Assembly (NCBI GenBank): GCA_902623915.1
Contig: CACNVM010000001.1
Span: 17,501 to 76,536, forward strand
Direction of reading: 5' to 3'
DNA: 59,036 nucleotides
DNA from: an uncultured Pelagibacteraceae bacterium
Lineage (GTDB): Bacteria > Pseudomonadota > Alphaproteobacteria > Pelagibacterales > Pelagibacteraceae
Part shown: in pieces, positions 1 to 9,724 of the stretch
How positions within the stretch are numbered: position 1 is the first letter of the stretch
Layout: every line of letters begins with the position of its first letter
The notes under the pieces: model-generated
What the model saw: the letters and a program-made list of their open reading frames with translations, nothing else
What the model was told of the DNA's origin: nothing
Database searches by the model: none
Made by a program: the position numbers and the translations under genes

Positions 1-833
<833 letters not shown>

Positions 834-1055
834 AATAACGGCGCACACTAGCTTTAATAATTTTAATTAAATTAAAATTACTTTCGTTAAAGTGTGTACG
901 ACAAATTTCTTTTATTAACCTAACCGTCCACACTTCTCTTCTTTATCTACAATTTGAAAAAGCTAAATTTTCTGATTTTTTCAGAAAACTAAATCCCAAT
1001 ATCAGTTTGAAAACCAGCTAAAAATAAGGTTTTTCAGTGATTATTGGGAAACGCT
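834..1055 (-). promoter_or_regulatory. rRNA operon leader with alternative hairpins (gene-free stretch 834-1175)
   Basis: This holds most of the 342-base gene-free stretch between the 16S gene and the M23 peptidase. On the minus strand a central CACACTT (896-890) can pair with an upstream AAGTGTG (935-929). It can instead pair with downstream AGTGTG (849-844), extended by TTAAAG/CTTTAA (887-892 with 852-857). An AT-rich 10-bp inverted repeat (858-867 with 871-880) sits inside the second hairpin. The CACTTTAACG at 894-885 loosely resembles a boxA antitermination element. The structure is seen in the sequence. A role in rRNA processing or antitermination is inferred. Confidence 0.5.
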
Positions 1056-1083
1056 GTTATATTAAAATATAAGAATTAATCAA
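1056..1083 (-). promoter_or_regulatory. candidate rRNA operon promoter
   Basis: On the minus strand TTGATT (1083-1078) is followed after 16 bases by TATAAC (1061-1056) and then an AGCG discriminator. A GC-leaning discriminator fits an rRNA promoter. Transcription would start near 1049 and give a leader of about 215 nt. A TTGACA at 1099-1094 has no well-spaced -10, so it was not chosen. The assignment is by consensus matching only. Confidence 0.4.
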
Positions 1084-1175
1084 GACGTATATTTGTCAAA
1101 AAAACCAATAAAAACAGGTATTTTTACACTACCTGACATTGAATATTGCAATTTTTTTTTATATAGAAAAGATCC

Positions 1176-2513
1176 ATGACATTAAATCATTTTTTAACAA
1201 ATTTAGTAAGGATTTCACGGAAACTATCCAAAAATTATGTTTTTTTTAGCCGCGTAAGACCTGTTTACTTTATTGGAGGCACACTTTTATTTTTGATAGT
1301 GTATTTTTCTTTTCTTATTAATGAAAATTTAAAAGAAAAAAGAGCAGAACAAATAAGTTCTTTTTTAACTAATAACCAAACAGTTCTTTTAAAAAATTAT
1401 ATATTTAACAAAATTAAATCTCCATATTTGGAGTATGATTATATAGTTAAAAATAATGATACCATTGAAAGTATACTTAAAAAATTTAGTGTTAAAAGAG
1501 ATGAAATTGCTTTTGTGGTTAAGAAGATTAAAAAACAAAAATTATCTAATATATCACCAGGTCAAAAAATACAATTTATTTTAAAAAAATCCTCAGATGG
1601 CAAAGATTTAGAAATATTTAAAATCAATTATCCAATTTCTAAAACTACATTTGTCCGTATAGATAAACGTAAAGATGGTATAAATATTACAAAAAATATT
1701 ACACAACTTTTTAAAAAAAATGTTGTAGTTGAAGGAAGAATATCAAATAACTTGTATAGCTCAGCAACATCATCAGGTATGGAGCCAGGTATAATAATTG
1801 AATTTGCAAGGATTTTTGGTTTTGAAGTAGATTTCCAGAGAGATATTAGAAAGGGAGATAAATTTCAAGTTATGTACGAAAGATATTTAGATGACAGGAA
1901 TAAACAAATTAAAACAGGAAAAATATTATATGCTTATCTTAACGTAAATAACCAAAAAATTAAATTATATCGATTTGAAACAAAGAATGATTTCGATTTC
2001 TATGATGAAAAAGGTAGGAGTATAAGAAAAGCTTTAATGAAGACTCCAATTAATGGTGCGAGACTCTCATCCCCTTTTGGAAATAGAAAACATCCAATAT
2101 TAGGTTTTACAAAACATCACAACGGGACCGATTTTGCTGCTCCAACTGGTACACCGATTATGGCTTCGGGTAATGGTACTGTTATAAAAGCTGGTTGGTG
2201 TGGGAATGGTGGTAACTGCGTTAGGATTAGACATAACTCTTCATACACAACTGGTTATGGTCACATGTCTAAGATTGCAACTAGAACCGGAAGAAGGGTT
2301 AGACAAGGACAGATAATAGGATATGTTGGAAACACCGGGATGTCTACTGGACCACATTTACATTATACAGTTTCTTACAATGGTAAATTTGTCAACTCAC
2401 AAAAATTAAAGCTTCCTTCAGGAAAAATTTTAAGTGGTGATGAAAGAAAAAAATTTGAGATTCAAAGAATAAAGCTCGATGTTACTTTAGGTGAGCTTCT
2501 ATCTAGACTTTGA
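1176..2513 (+). CDS. M23 family metallopeptidase (murein DD-endopeptidase type)
   Basis: The predicted membrane-anchored peptidoglycan hydrolase has 445 residues. A single hydrophobic segment at about 31-50 follows a short basic N-terminus, which fits an inner-membrane anchor with the rest in the periplasm. Residues about 85-140 resemble a LysM/OapA-like region (NNDTIESILKKFSV...SPGQKIQF). The C-terminal LytM/M23 domain (about 290-405) carries H315xxxD319 and the HLH at 394-396, the expected zinc ligands and catalytic histidine. The family cleaves peptide cross-links in murein. The gene stands alone on the plus strand and ends three bases before the convergent DUF4167 gene. The ATG at 1176 is the first in frame and gives a sensible anchor. 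Confidence 0.9.
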   Translation: MTLNHFLTNLVRISRKLSKNYVFFSRVRPVYFIGGTLLFLIVYFSFLINENLKEKRAEQISSFLTNNQTVLLKNYIFNKIKSPYLEYDYIVKNNDTIESILKKFSVKRDEIAFVVKKIKKQKLSNISPGQKIQFILKKSSDGKDLEIFKINYPISKTTFVRIDKRKDGINITKNITQLFKKNVVVEGRISNNLYSSATSSGMEPGIIIEFARIFGFEVDFQRDIRKGDKFQVMYERYLDDRNKQIKTGKILYAYLNVNNQKIKLYRFETKNDFDFYDEKGRSIRKALMKTPINGARLSSPFGNRKHPILGFTKHHNGTDFAAPTGTPIMASGNGTVIKAGWCGNGGNCVRIRHNSSYTTGYGHMSKIATRTGRRVRQGQIIGYVGNTGMSTGPHLHYTVSYNGKFVNSQKLKLPSGKILSGDERKKFEIQRIKLDVTLGELLSRL

Positions 2514-2516
2514 TTA

Positions 2517-2858
2517 TTACTCTATTAATTTATTTGAATCTGTTTTTGGAGTTTCTTGAGAAATGTTTCTTTTATTAACTTCTGATAAAATTCGTGAGTA
2601 ATGATCAGAGTGTTGAAGATAATTTTCATGCAAGATTTTATCTCCAATACCAAGAGCCTCTTTTGCCAAATTTTTATATTTTTCAATTACTCTCTCTAAG
2701 TTATGTGGATTTTTACTTACATTGTTAGCCCTGAAAAAATTATTTCTTGGGCTATCTATATTGTGTACTGAATTATTTTTCATAGACCCATTTGATCTTC
2801 TACCTGAATAGTGTTTATTAGGTCTTGGTCTAAATCTTCTTATTTTTCCGTTCTTCAT
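2517..2858 (-). CDS. DUF4167 domain-containing protein
   Basis: The protein has 113 residues. The N-terminal 50 are rich in Arg, Asn and Ser (RRFRPRPNKHYSGRRSNG), followed by a compact helical segment (about 52-97: NLERVIEKYKNLAKEALG...HYSRIL) that matches the DUF4167 family of alphaproteobacteria. The basic, low-complexity start suggests RNA or ribosome binding, but no function is established. It is last in the lysC-ispG-prfA-prmC run on the minus strand, 71 bases after prmC; in other alphaproteobacteria I recall this family next to prmC as well, which supports the assignment. Confidence 0.85.
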   Translation of the reverse strand: MKNGKIRRFRPRPNKHYSGRRSNGSMKNNSVHNIDSPRNNFFRANNVSKNPHNLERVIEKYKNLAKEALGIGDKILHENYLQHSDHYSRILSEVNKRNISQETPKTDSNKLIE

Positions 2859-2929
2859 ATTTATTTTTTGAGATGATACTATAGTTAAAATTTAAAAAAT
2901 TTAATAATTTCTCCTAATATTTGTTTTTT

Positions 2930-3766
2930 TTACATCAACGTGCTAAAAATACAACGAACATTATCTTTATAATCTTTAATTTTTTTTATTTCTCTAAATC
3001 CGTTTAATTTCAAAATATTAGATACTGAATAATTCTGTCCTCTACCTATTTCTAATGCTAAAGTTCCGTTTAATTTGAGGATATTTTTAGACTTGTAAAT
3101 AATTTTTCTTATAACGTCAAGTCCATCATAACCGCCGTCTAACGCTTTTTGTGGTTCGAATTTCTTAATATCTTCTGAAAGTTGGTTGATTTCTCTTTTA
3201 ATTATATACGGTGGATTAGACACAATAAGATCGAATTTCTTATTGTAAATCTTATCTATAGATCTGCACTTGAGGCTTGCCCTTTTATTTAAGTTCATAG
3301 TTTCTAAATTAATTTTGGCAACTGAAATTGCCTTATTGCAAATGTCTATTCCTATTCCTCTACTATTATTTAATTCATTTAATATTGAAAGCATAATGCA
3401 CCCCGTTCCAACTCCAACCTCTAAAAAATAGAGGCCTTTTCCCTTAAATTTTTTAATAATTGGGTCTATCAAAAGTTCGGTTTCGGGTCTTGGTATTAAA
3501 GAATTTTTTATAACATAAAAATCTTTGCTTCTAAATTCCTTTTTATTAAAAATATAAGCAATTGGTTCCTTTTTTAACCTTCTTGAAATAATTTTTCTAA
3601 ATCTTTTCAAGTCAGTGTAAGAAATAGCTTGTTCATTAATTAAGAGTTTTTCTCTACTTGTTTTAAGAACATGTGATAAAATTATTTCAGCATCAATTTT
3701 ATGTGAAATGATGTTTCTATTTTTTAAAATCCTTGAACCGATGTTTATTACCTCTGATGTTTTCAT
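2930..3766 (-). CDS. prmC: peptide chain release factor N5-glutamine methyltransferase
   Basis: PrmC (HemK) methylates the glutamine of the GGQ motif of release factors using S-adenosylmethionine and acts in the cytoplasm on RF1/RF2. The 278-residue protein has a helical N-terminal RF-binding domain (about 1-90), SAM motif I EVGVGTG at 116-122 and the diagnostic NPPY at 184-187. It starts two bases after the stop of prfA, which encodes its substrate RF1, so the two are almost certainly co-transcribed. The length is typical of the family and the ATG start gives the normal N-terminus. Confidence 0.95.
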   Translation of the reverse strand: MKTSEVINIGSRILKNRNIISHKIDAEIILSHVLKTSREKLLINEQAISYTDLKRFRKIISRRLKKEPIAYIFNKKEFRSKDFYVIKNSLIPRPETELLIDPIIKKFKGKGLYFLEVGVGTGCIMLSILNELNNSRGIGIDICNKAISVAKINLETMNLNKRASLKCRSIDKIYNKKFDLIVSNPPYIIKREINQLSEDIKKFEPQKALDGGYDGLDVIRKIIYKSKNILKLNGTLALEIGRGQNYSVSNILKLNGFREIKKIKDYKDNVRCIFSTLM

Positions 3767-3767
3767 T

Positions 3768-4841
3768 TTAAGTAAGACTTTTTAGTTTTAAATCCTGATC
3801 TTTTAGTCTTAAATTTTCGTTCATTTCTTCATGTATTTCCCCTTTTAAAAACTCGTCTAGTTTATGTAAAGTGAGATTTATTCTGTGATCAGTAACTCTT
3901 CCTTGCGGAAAATTGTATGTTCTTATTCTTTCAGATCGATCTCCTGAACCTATTTGACTTCTTCTGTCGCTAGATCTTTCTTTTTCTTTTTTTAATTTTT
4001 CAGCCTCATAAAGTCTTGCTCTAAGAATTTTTAAGGCTTTAGCTTTGTTTTTATGTTGAGACTTTTCATCTTGCTGAGTTACAACGATTCCAGTTGGCTT
4101 ATGAGTAATCCTCACAGCACTATCGGTAGTATTGACTGATTGGCCACCTGGTCCGCTTGATCTAAATACATCTATTCTTAAATCACTATCATTTATTTTT
4201 ACATCTACATCTTCGGCTTCTGGTAAAATTGCTACTGTTGCAGCTGAGGTGTGAACTCTTCCTTGGGTTTCTGTATTTGGAACTCTTTGTACCCTGTGAA
4301 CTCCCGACTCGTATTTTAAGTAGGAATAAATATTAGTTCCTTTAACAGAAAAAATTACTTCTTTAAAACCTCCTGCCTCACTTTTTGAAATACTTATTAT
4401 TTCCATAGTCCAATTCTTTTTGGAACATACTTTTTCATACATTCTAAATAAATCTGCTGCAAATAAAGTAGCTTCTAGTCCACCTGTGCCTGCTCTAATT
4501 TCTACTATAGCATTTTTTTCATCATCCCGATCTTTAGGTAAAAGAAATATTTTTAATTTTTTTTCATAAGAATTTCTATTTGACTCTGCATGCTCAAGCT
4601 CTTTTTGAGCTAAATCAATTATTTCGTTATCATTCTTTTTGTCATTTATAATATTACTGAGGTCTATTTTGCTCTTCTCAAAGTTTAAGTATTCTCGGGC
4701 AATTTCAATGATATTTTTTAAATCCGAATACTCTTTTGATTTTTTTGCAAATAGTTTTGTATCAAATTTTCCGCTTGATAGTTCTTTTTCTAGGGAATTA
4801 TATTTATCAATGATATTTTTGACCTTTTCAGCGGGTATCAT
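3768..4841 (-). CDS. prfA: peptide chain release factor 1
   Basis: RF1 recognises UAA and UAG and triggers peptide release. The 357-residue protein is full length. It shows GGQ at 232-234 in [10 protein letters not shown], which contacts the peptidyl-transferase centre, and a PxT-type stop-recognition tripeptide at 188-190, here PNT. E. coli RF1 has PAT (known), so the middle residue differs. It lies between ispG and prmC on the minus strand, with a 5-base gap on the ispG side and a one-base gap on the prmC side. Confidence 0.97.
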   Translation of the reverse strand: MIPAEKVKNIIDKYNSLEKELSSGKFDTKLFAKKSKEYSDLKNIIEIAREYLNFEKSKIDLSNIINDKKNDNEIIDLAQKELEHAESNRNSYEKKLKIFLLPKDRDDEKNAIVEIRAGTGGLEATLFAADLFRMYEKVCSKKNWTMEIISISKSEAGGFKEVIFSVKGTNIYSYLKYESGVHRVQRVPNTETQGRVHTSAATVAILPEAEDVDVKINDSDLRIDVFRSSGPGGQSVNTTDSAVRITHKPTGIVVTQQDEKSQHKNKAKALKILRARLYEAEKLKKEKERSSDRRSQIGSGDRSERIRTYNFPQGRVTDHRINLTLHKLDEFLKGEIHEEMNENLRLKDQDLKLKSLT

Positions 4842-4846
4842 AAAGG

Positions 4847-5941
4847 TTAATTTACTTTTTCTTTGGCTTTTGATTCAACTAGCTCTACTACTTTTTCAAT
4901 AATATCTTTGTTTGCAACTTTATTATGAGGAATTCCAGACAAATAAAATAAATTATTTCCTTCTCCACCACCTGTAAGACCAATATCAGTTTGTGATGCC
5001 TCTCCAGGCCCATTAACAACACATCCTATAATTGATAGTGTTAAAGATTTTTTGATATGAGATAATTTATCTTCTAAAATTTTCACTGTATCAATGACTG
5101 GAAAAGCTTGTCTTGCACAAGATGGGCATGAAATTATTTGAACTCCTCTTGATCTAATTCCTAATGATTTTAATATTTCATAACCAGCTTTAACCTCTTG
5201 GACTGGGTTAGCAGATAATGAAACTCTTATTGTATCACCTATACCTTGCATTAAAAGTTTACCAATACCAATTGACGATTTAATACTACCAGTTATTAAA
5301 CCACCTGCTTCTGTAATACCTAAGTGTAAGGGATAATCATAAAGTTTTGATAAGCCCTCATATGCTTTTACTGCTAAAAATACATCCGATGATTTAACAC
5401 TTATTTTAAAATTAAAAAAATCATTGTCTTCTAATAATTTTATATTTTGCTCCGCGCTTTCAATTAATGCTTCGGGACAAGGCTCTTTATACTTTTCCAA
5501 AATATTTTTATCTAAAGAGCCTGCATTTACTCCTATTCTAATAGCACAATCATAATCTTTAGCGGCTTTCACAACCTCTTGGATTCTTTCTTTGGAGCCT
5601 ATATTGCCTGGATTAATTCTCAAACATTTTGCTCCTGAAATAGCTGACTCAATTGCTCTCTTATAATGAAAATGTATATCAGCAACTATAGGTACCCTAG
5701 ATTCTTTTGTTATTTTTTTAAGTGCTTTTGTTGACTCTTCATCAGGACAAGAGACCCTAACTATGTCAGCACCTGCTTGTTCCAATTCATTAATCTGTTT
5801 TATGGTGGCTACATGGTCTGTTGTAAGAGTATTTGTCATTGATTGAACGGATATTACTGAGTCGCCTCCTACATAAACATTGCCAACTTTAATTTTTTTT
5901 GTTTTTTTTCTTTTTATCAATCTATGAGGTCTTATTTCCAT
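4847..5941 (-). CDS. ispG: 4-hydroxy-3-methylbut-2-enyl diphosphate synthase (flavodoxin)
   Basis: IspG is the penultimate enzyme of the MEP isoprenoid pathway and converts MEcPP to HMBPP with a [4Fe-4S] cluster. The protein shows the TIM-barrel start ([12 protein letters not shown]) and the C-terminal cluster ligands in CPSCARQ and [13 protein letters not shown] four codons upstream (5953) is possible, but the ATG at 5941 gives the normal MEIRPHRL N-terminus and leaves a 4-base gap after the lysC stop. The length of about 364 aa is standard for proteobacteria. It is part of the lysC-ispG-prfA-prmC run. Confidence 0.95.
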   Translation of the reverse strand: MEIRPHRLIKRKKTKKIKVGNVYVGGDSVISVQSMTNTLTTDHVATIKQINELEQAGADIVRVSCPDEESTKALKKITKESRVPIVADIHFHYKRAIESAISGAKCLRINPGNIGSKERIQEVVKAAKDYDCAIRIGVNAGSLDKNILEKYKEPCPEALIESAEQNIKLLEDNDFFNFKISVKSSDVFLAVKAYEGLSKLYDYPLHLGITEAGGLITGSIKSSIGIGKLLMQGIGDTIRVSLSANPVQEVKAGYEILKSLGIRSRGVQIISCPSCARQAFPVIDTVKILEDKLSHIKKSLTLSIIGCVVNGPGEASQTDIGLTGGGEGNNLFYLSGIPHNKVANKDIIEKVVELVESKAKEKVN

Positions 5942-5945
5942 ATTA

Positions 5946-7157
5946 TCAATCAAGTTTGAATGTTTTGTGTAATTTTTTTACTGCATCAATAGTAAATTTT
6001 TCATCTATTATTACTGAAATTTTAATTTCAGATGTAGATATAGCTAACAAATTAATATTTGCGTCTGCTAAAGATCTAAACATTTTAAAAGTAATACCCG
6101 GGGTAGCAACCATTCCAGCACCAACAATAGATATTTTTGAAACTTTATCATTCATATACATTTTTTCATACTTAATTTTTTTATTGGTTTCTATTAGTGA
6201 AATGGCATTTTTACTGTCCTGTCTTTTTGTTGTAAAAGTAATATCAGTTTTTTTTCCATCAGTTGAGATATTTTGAATTACCATATCAACGTTGATTTGA
6301 TTTTTTGATAACGGTTCAAATACATCTGCTGCAACACCTGGTTTATCTTCAACTCCAAGTAAAGTAATTTTTGCATCATCCTTTGAATAAGCAACACCAG
6401 TTACTGCTTTGGTATAATCTATATTGTCTTGATTAATTATTTCTGTTCCCTCCCTTTCAGTAAATGTTGACTTTACTTGAATAGGAACATTACCCATCAT
6501 AGCAGATTGTACTGCTGAGGATTGCATTACTTTTGCGCCTAATGATGAAAGCTCTAACATTTCTTCATAAGATATCTTATCAATTTTTTTAGCCAGAGGT
6601 ATTTTGTTTGGGTCAGAGGAGTACACACCATCTACATCTGTATAAATTTCACAACTATCTGTTTGAAAAATTTTAGCTACCGCTACAGCAGTTGCATCCG
6701 ATCCACCTCTTCCAATAGATGTAATGTCTCCAGATTTTGAGACTCCTTGAAAACCTGGCACAACTGCAACACCGCCTGAAGAAATATAATCATTTATATT
6801 TTTTATATTCATATGAATAATTCTCGCATTTGAATGTTCACCTTCAGTTATGATTGGGATTTGCCAATTCATCCAGGACTTTGATTTAATTCCTAAATCA
6901 TTTAATGCTCCTGCTATTAATGCACTTGTAACTTGTTCGCCAGAGGTCAATAAGACATCTAACTCCCTTTTGTTAAATTTTTTTGATATCCCCTTAGAAT
7001 GTTCAATTAAGTTGTTTGTTGTGCCTGCCATAGCTGACACTACAACTATTAATTTATTACCATTGTCGTGTTCTTTTTTGACAATTTTAGCCACATGCAG
7101 GATTCTTTTAATAGATCCAACAGAGGTACCACCAAATTTTAATACTTTTTTTGCCAT
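5946..7157 (-). CDS. lysC: aspartate kinase
   Basis: LysC phosphorylates aspartate, the first step toward lysine, threonine, methionine and diaminopimelate. The 403-residue protein opens with the kinase motif KFGGTSVG (7-14) and has the amino-acid kinase fold to about 240, including [11 protein letters not shown]. Two ACT domains in the C-terminal 140 residues bind the feedback inhibitor in this family. It leads a minus-strand run with ispG, prfA and prmC. The dapD/dapE genes of the same pathway are at 26.3-28.3 kb. It diverges from ubiG across a 65-base gap. Confidence 0.95.
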   Translation of the reverse strand: MAKKVLKFGGTSVGSIKRILHVAKIVKKEHDNGNKLIVVVSAMAGTTNNLIEHSKGISKKFNKRELDVLLTSGEQVTSALIAGALNDLGIKSKSWMNWQIPIITEGEHSNARIIHMNIKNINDYISSGGVAVVPGFQGVSKSGDITSIGRGGSDATAVAVAKIFQTDSCEIYTDVDGVYSSDPNKIPLAKKIDKISYEEMLELSSLGAKVMQSSAVQSAMMGNVPIQVKSTFTEREGTEIINQDNIDYTKAVTGVAYSKDDAKITLLGVEDKPGVAADVFEPLSKNQINVDMVIQNISTDGKKTDITFTTKRQDSKNAISLIETNKKIKYEKMYMNDKVSKISIVGAGMVATPGITFKMFRSLADANINLLAISTSEIKISVIIDEKFTIDAVKKLHKTFKLD

Positions 7158-7222
7158 AGTTAGATTTTATTATAAGATAATTAGGTTAAAATTAAGTTAA
7201 TTAATTTATAATAATGAGGTAG

Positions 7223-7948
7223 ATGACTACAGTAAATAAAGAGGAAATTCAAAAGTTTTCAAAAATAGCAGATGAGTGGTGGGATACAAAAGGAAAATTC
7301 AAACCTTTGCACATGTTTAATCCTATAAGGATAAAATACATTAAAGAAAAATGTATTTCACATTTTAAACTAAAAGAAGATCACCCTAAACCACTCACGA
7401 ATATAGAGTTATTGGACATAGGGTGTGGAGGCGGATTGATAAGCGAGCCAATGTGTAGGCTAGGAGCAAAAGTAACTGGGATTGATGCATCAAATAAAAA
7501 TATAAATGTTGCTACACTTCATGCAAAAAAAAGTGGTCTAAACATCAATTATATAAATACTTCACCTGAGCAGAATGTTATTAAAAAAAAATTTGACATT
7601 ATTTTAAATTTAGAAATTATAGAGCATGTAGACAATGTTGATTTATTTTTAGAGTCCTCAAGTAAATTATTAAAAGAAAATGGCATAATGTTTATTGCGA
7701 CTATAAATAGAACTTTTGAGTCTTACGTAAAAGCAATAGTTGGCGCAGAATATATTTTAAGATGGCTTCCAATAGGAACCCACGAATGGAATAAATTTCT
7801 TAAACCAAATGAGATCCATGAAAGATTAAAAAAATTAAACTTTGAAAACATTGAAACAGATGGATTTAATTTTAATTTATTTTTTCAAAAATGGAAAAAA
7901 TCTAAAGATTGTTCTGTAAATTATATTATTGTAGCTAAAAAAAATTAA
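7223..7948 (+). CDS. ubiG: ubiquinone biosynthesis O-methyltransferase
   Basis: UbiG carries out both O-methylations of ubiquinone synthesis with SAM, at the inner membrane face. The 241-residue protein has SAM motif I (LLDIGCGGGLISEPM, about 66-80), the following acidic residue (VTGID, about 86-90) and the UbiG-typical EIIEHVDNVDLF and NRTFESYVKAI stretches. It stands alone on the plus strand. Its last four bases overlap the convergent DUF1178 gene, so there is no room for a terminator between them. Confidence 0.93.
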   Translation: MTTVNKEEIQKFSKIADEWWDTKGKFKPLHMFNPIRIKYIKEKCISHFKLKEDHPKPLTNIELLDIGCGGGLISEPMCRLGAKVTGIDASNKNINVATLHAKKSGLNINYINTSPEQNVIKKKFDIILNLEIIEHVDNVDLFLESSSKLLKENGIMFIATINRTFESYVKAIVGAEYILRWLPIGTHEWNKFLKPNEIHERLKKLNFENIETDGFNFNLFFQKWKKSKDCSVNYIIVAKKN

Positions 7949-8358
7949 TTCTCTTTATTATTAACCCAAGGAATTGAAGCTACATCAATGCCTTCCTCTT
8001 TAAGTTCCCGGGCCTCTTTTGGCGTAGTTATACCATATATATTTTTGTTCTTTTTTTTATCATAATAAATTTTTCTAACTTCTCTTGGAAAGTCCTCGCC
8101 AACATATTCAAAGTTTTTTTCAACAAATTTTCTTAGTTTTGCTAAATCTTTTTTCATCTTATTTATCTCTTTATTTGGAAAATTTATTTTCTTCCTTTGA
8201 GAAATTCTTGGAGACATTATTGATTTTTTTACTGATTTAGTTTTACAAAATAAACACTCGATTAATTTTTTTTTAAGTAATTTTTCAAATTCTTTTGAGT
8301 CAGAAAACCAACTTTCAAATTCATGCTTATTTTTACACTTGAGATTATATTTGATCAT
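7945..8358 (-). CDS. DUF1178 family protein
   Basis: The small 137-residue cytoplasmic protein begins MIKYNLKCKNKHEFESWF and carries CxxC at about 36-39 (ECLFCKTK). With the earlier C8 and H12 this makes a probable zinc-ribbon-like site. The arrangement is characteristic of DUF1178, found widely in alphaproteobacteria and still without an assigned role. The ATG shares its first base with the end of the upstream argJ (8358), suggesting translational coupling. The 3' end overlaps ubiG by four bases. Confidence 0.85.
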   Translation of the reverse strand: MIKYNLKCKNKHEFESWFSDSKEFEKLLKKKLIECLFCKTKSVKKSIMSPRISQRKKINFPNKEINKMKKDLAKLRKFVEKNFEYVGEDFPREVRKIYYDKKKNKNIYGITTPKEARELKEEGIDVASIPWVNNKEN

Positions 8359-9662
8359 TAGTTTCTGTAATCAGCATTAATATTTATATATTCATTTGTT
8401 AAATCGCATGTATAACACTCAAAAGATCCTTGGCCAATCTTTAGATTTACTTCTACAAGTAAATCGTCCCATTTCATATATTCTTTTAATTTCTCTTCAT
8501 TGTATTCTTCGGAGATCTTGCCTTTTTCAGCAACTTTTAATTCTCCAAATTTAATTTCTATTTTTTCTGGGGTAATTTTTTCTCCAGATTTTCCTATCGC
8601 CATTATTATCCTTCCCCAATTAGGATCTTCGCCAGCCATAGCAGTCTTAAAAAGGGGTGAGTTGGCAATTGAGAAAGCGACAGCTCTTGCCATTTGTTGA
8701 GATCTTGCGTTTATAACCTTAACGGTAATAAATTTTTTTGCTCCCTCTCCATCACTAACTATTTGTTTTGCCAAGTTAAGAAGTAATCTTTGAAGTGCCA
8801 TTTCAAAATCTTTTAATTTAGGATCTAAAACATTATAAAATTTTCCCGTTTTAACTTTATTGCTTGAGAAAATTGCAACCATATCATTTGTAGAGGTGTC
8901 ACTATCCACGGTGATTGCATTAAAAGTATTTGTCATTGCCCTTTTAAGTAGACTTTTTAAAAATACTGATGGAATTTCTGCATCAGTAAAAACGAAAGCT
9001 AACATTGTTGCCATATTTGGAGATATCATTCCTGAACCCTTCGCAATTGCAGAAAGTCTTATATCTTTATTCCAAATCCTACACTCTTCGTAAGCAAGTT
9101 TTGGTCTAGTATCGGTAGTCATTATAGATGAGGCTGCTTTGAACCACACGAATTTATTTTGTTTTTCTCTTAATTTTTCTACAAGTTGAGGAGTACTATT
9201 TTTAATTTGTTGTATTGGAAACTTTTCTCCAATTACACCTGTAGAAGCAAATAGTATTTCATTTGGTTTAATTACTTGACTTGTTCCACCCTTTTTTTGG
9301 GCTTCCCTTAAAGTAAGATTTTTTGCAAGATTTTTTGATAAACTCTCGAGAGCTTCTGCTCCTTGAGTTCCAGTGAAGGTGTTTGCATTTTTTGTGTTAA
9401 TCATAATAGCTTTAATATTTTTTTTTCTGATCTGTCTGTTCCAGGTAATTGACTCTGAACATATTGTATTATTTGTATATACTGCTCCATAATTTGCTCC
9501 ATCCTTAAAATAAAATAAACACAGATCATCTCTTCCTGTACCATACAGATCTGCAGAAATTGCTGAAATCTCCATACCCTCGATTGGCTGCAGCTCTTGA
9601 AATTCACCCATTTTTGACAGCTTTGGTTTATTTTTTAAAAAATTTTTTACATTAATAGTCAT
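8358..9662 (-). CDS. argJ: bifunctional glutamate N-acetyltransferase / amino-acid acetyltransferase
   Basis: ArgJ moves acetyl groups between ornithine and glutamate in the cyclic arginine pathway and in many bacteria also acetylates glutamate from acetyl-CoA. The 434-residue precursor has the self-cleavage region GSGMISPNMATMLAF (about 210-224), where the Thr becomes the N-terminal nucleophile of the beta chain. The TSTNDM and EDPNWGR motifs of the family are also present. It diverges from secA across 62 bases that include a short TA-repeat. argB, the next arginine step, is at 24.8 kb. Confidence 0.95.
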   Translation of the reverse strand: MTINVKNFLKNKPKLSKMGEFQELQPIEGMEISAISADLYGTGRDDLCLFYFKDGANYGAVYTNNTICSESITWNRQIRKKNIKAIMINTKNANTFTGTQGAEALESLSKNLAKNLTLREAQKKGGTSQVIKPNEILFASTGVIGEKFPIQQIKNSTPQLVEKLREKQNKFVWFKAASSIMTTDTRPKLAYEECRIWNKDIRLSAIAKGSGMISPNMATMLAFVFTDAEIPSVFLKSLLKRAMTNTFNAITVDSDTSTNDMVAIFSSNKVKTGKFYNVLDPKLKDFEMALQRLLLNLAKQIVSDGEGAKKFITVKVINARSQQMARAVAFSIANSPLFKTAMAGEDPNWGRIIMAIGKSGEKITPEKIEIKFGELKVAEKGKISEEYNEEKLKEYMKWDDLLVEVNLKIGQGSFECYTCDLTNEYININADYRN

Positions 9663-9724
9663 GTTATTATTTTATTTTATCACTATATATATATATGAAT
9701 TTAATAATTATATTAAATTAACAT

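Noticed and set aside
1094-1099. TTGACA on the minus strand as the rRNA -35 box
   Set aside because: No suitable -10 occurs at 16-18 bases. The TTGATT/TATAAC pair at 1083-1056 has better spacing and a GC-leaning discriminator.
9680-9700. TA-repeat between argJ and secA as a regulatory repeat
   Set aside because: Short AT dinucleotide runs are expected by chance in such AT-rich DNA, and no symmetrical operator or promoter could be singled out.
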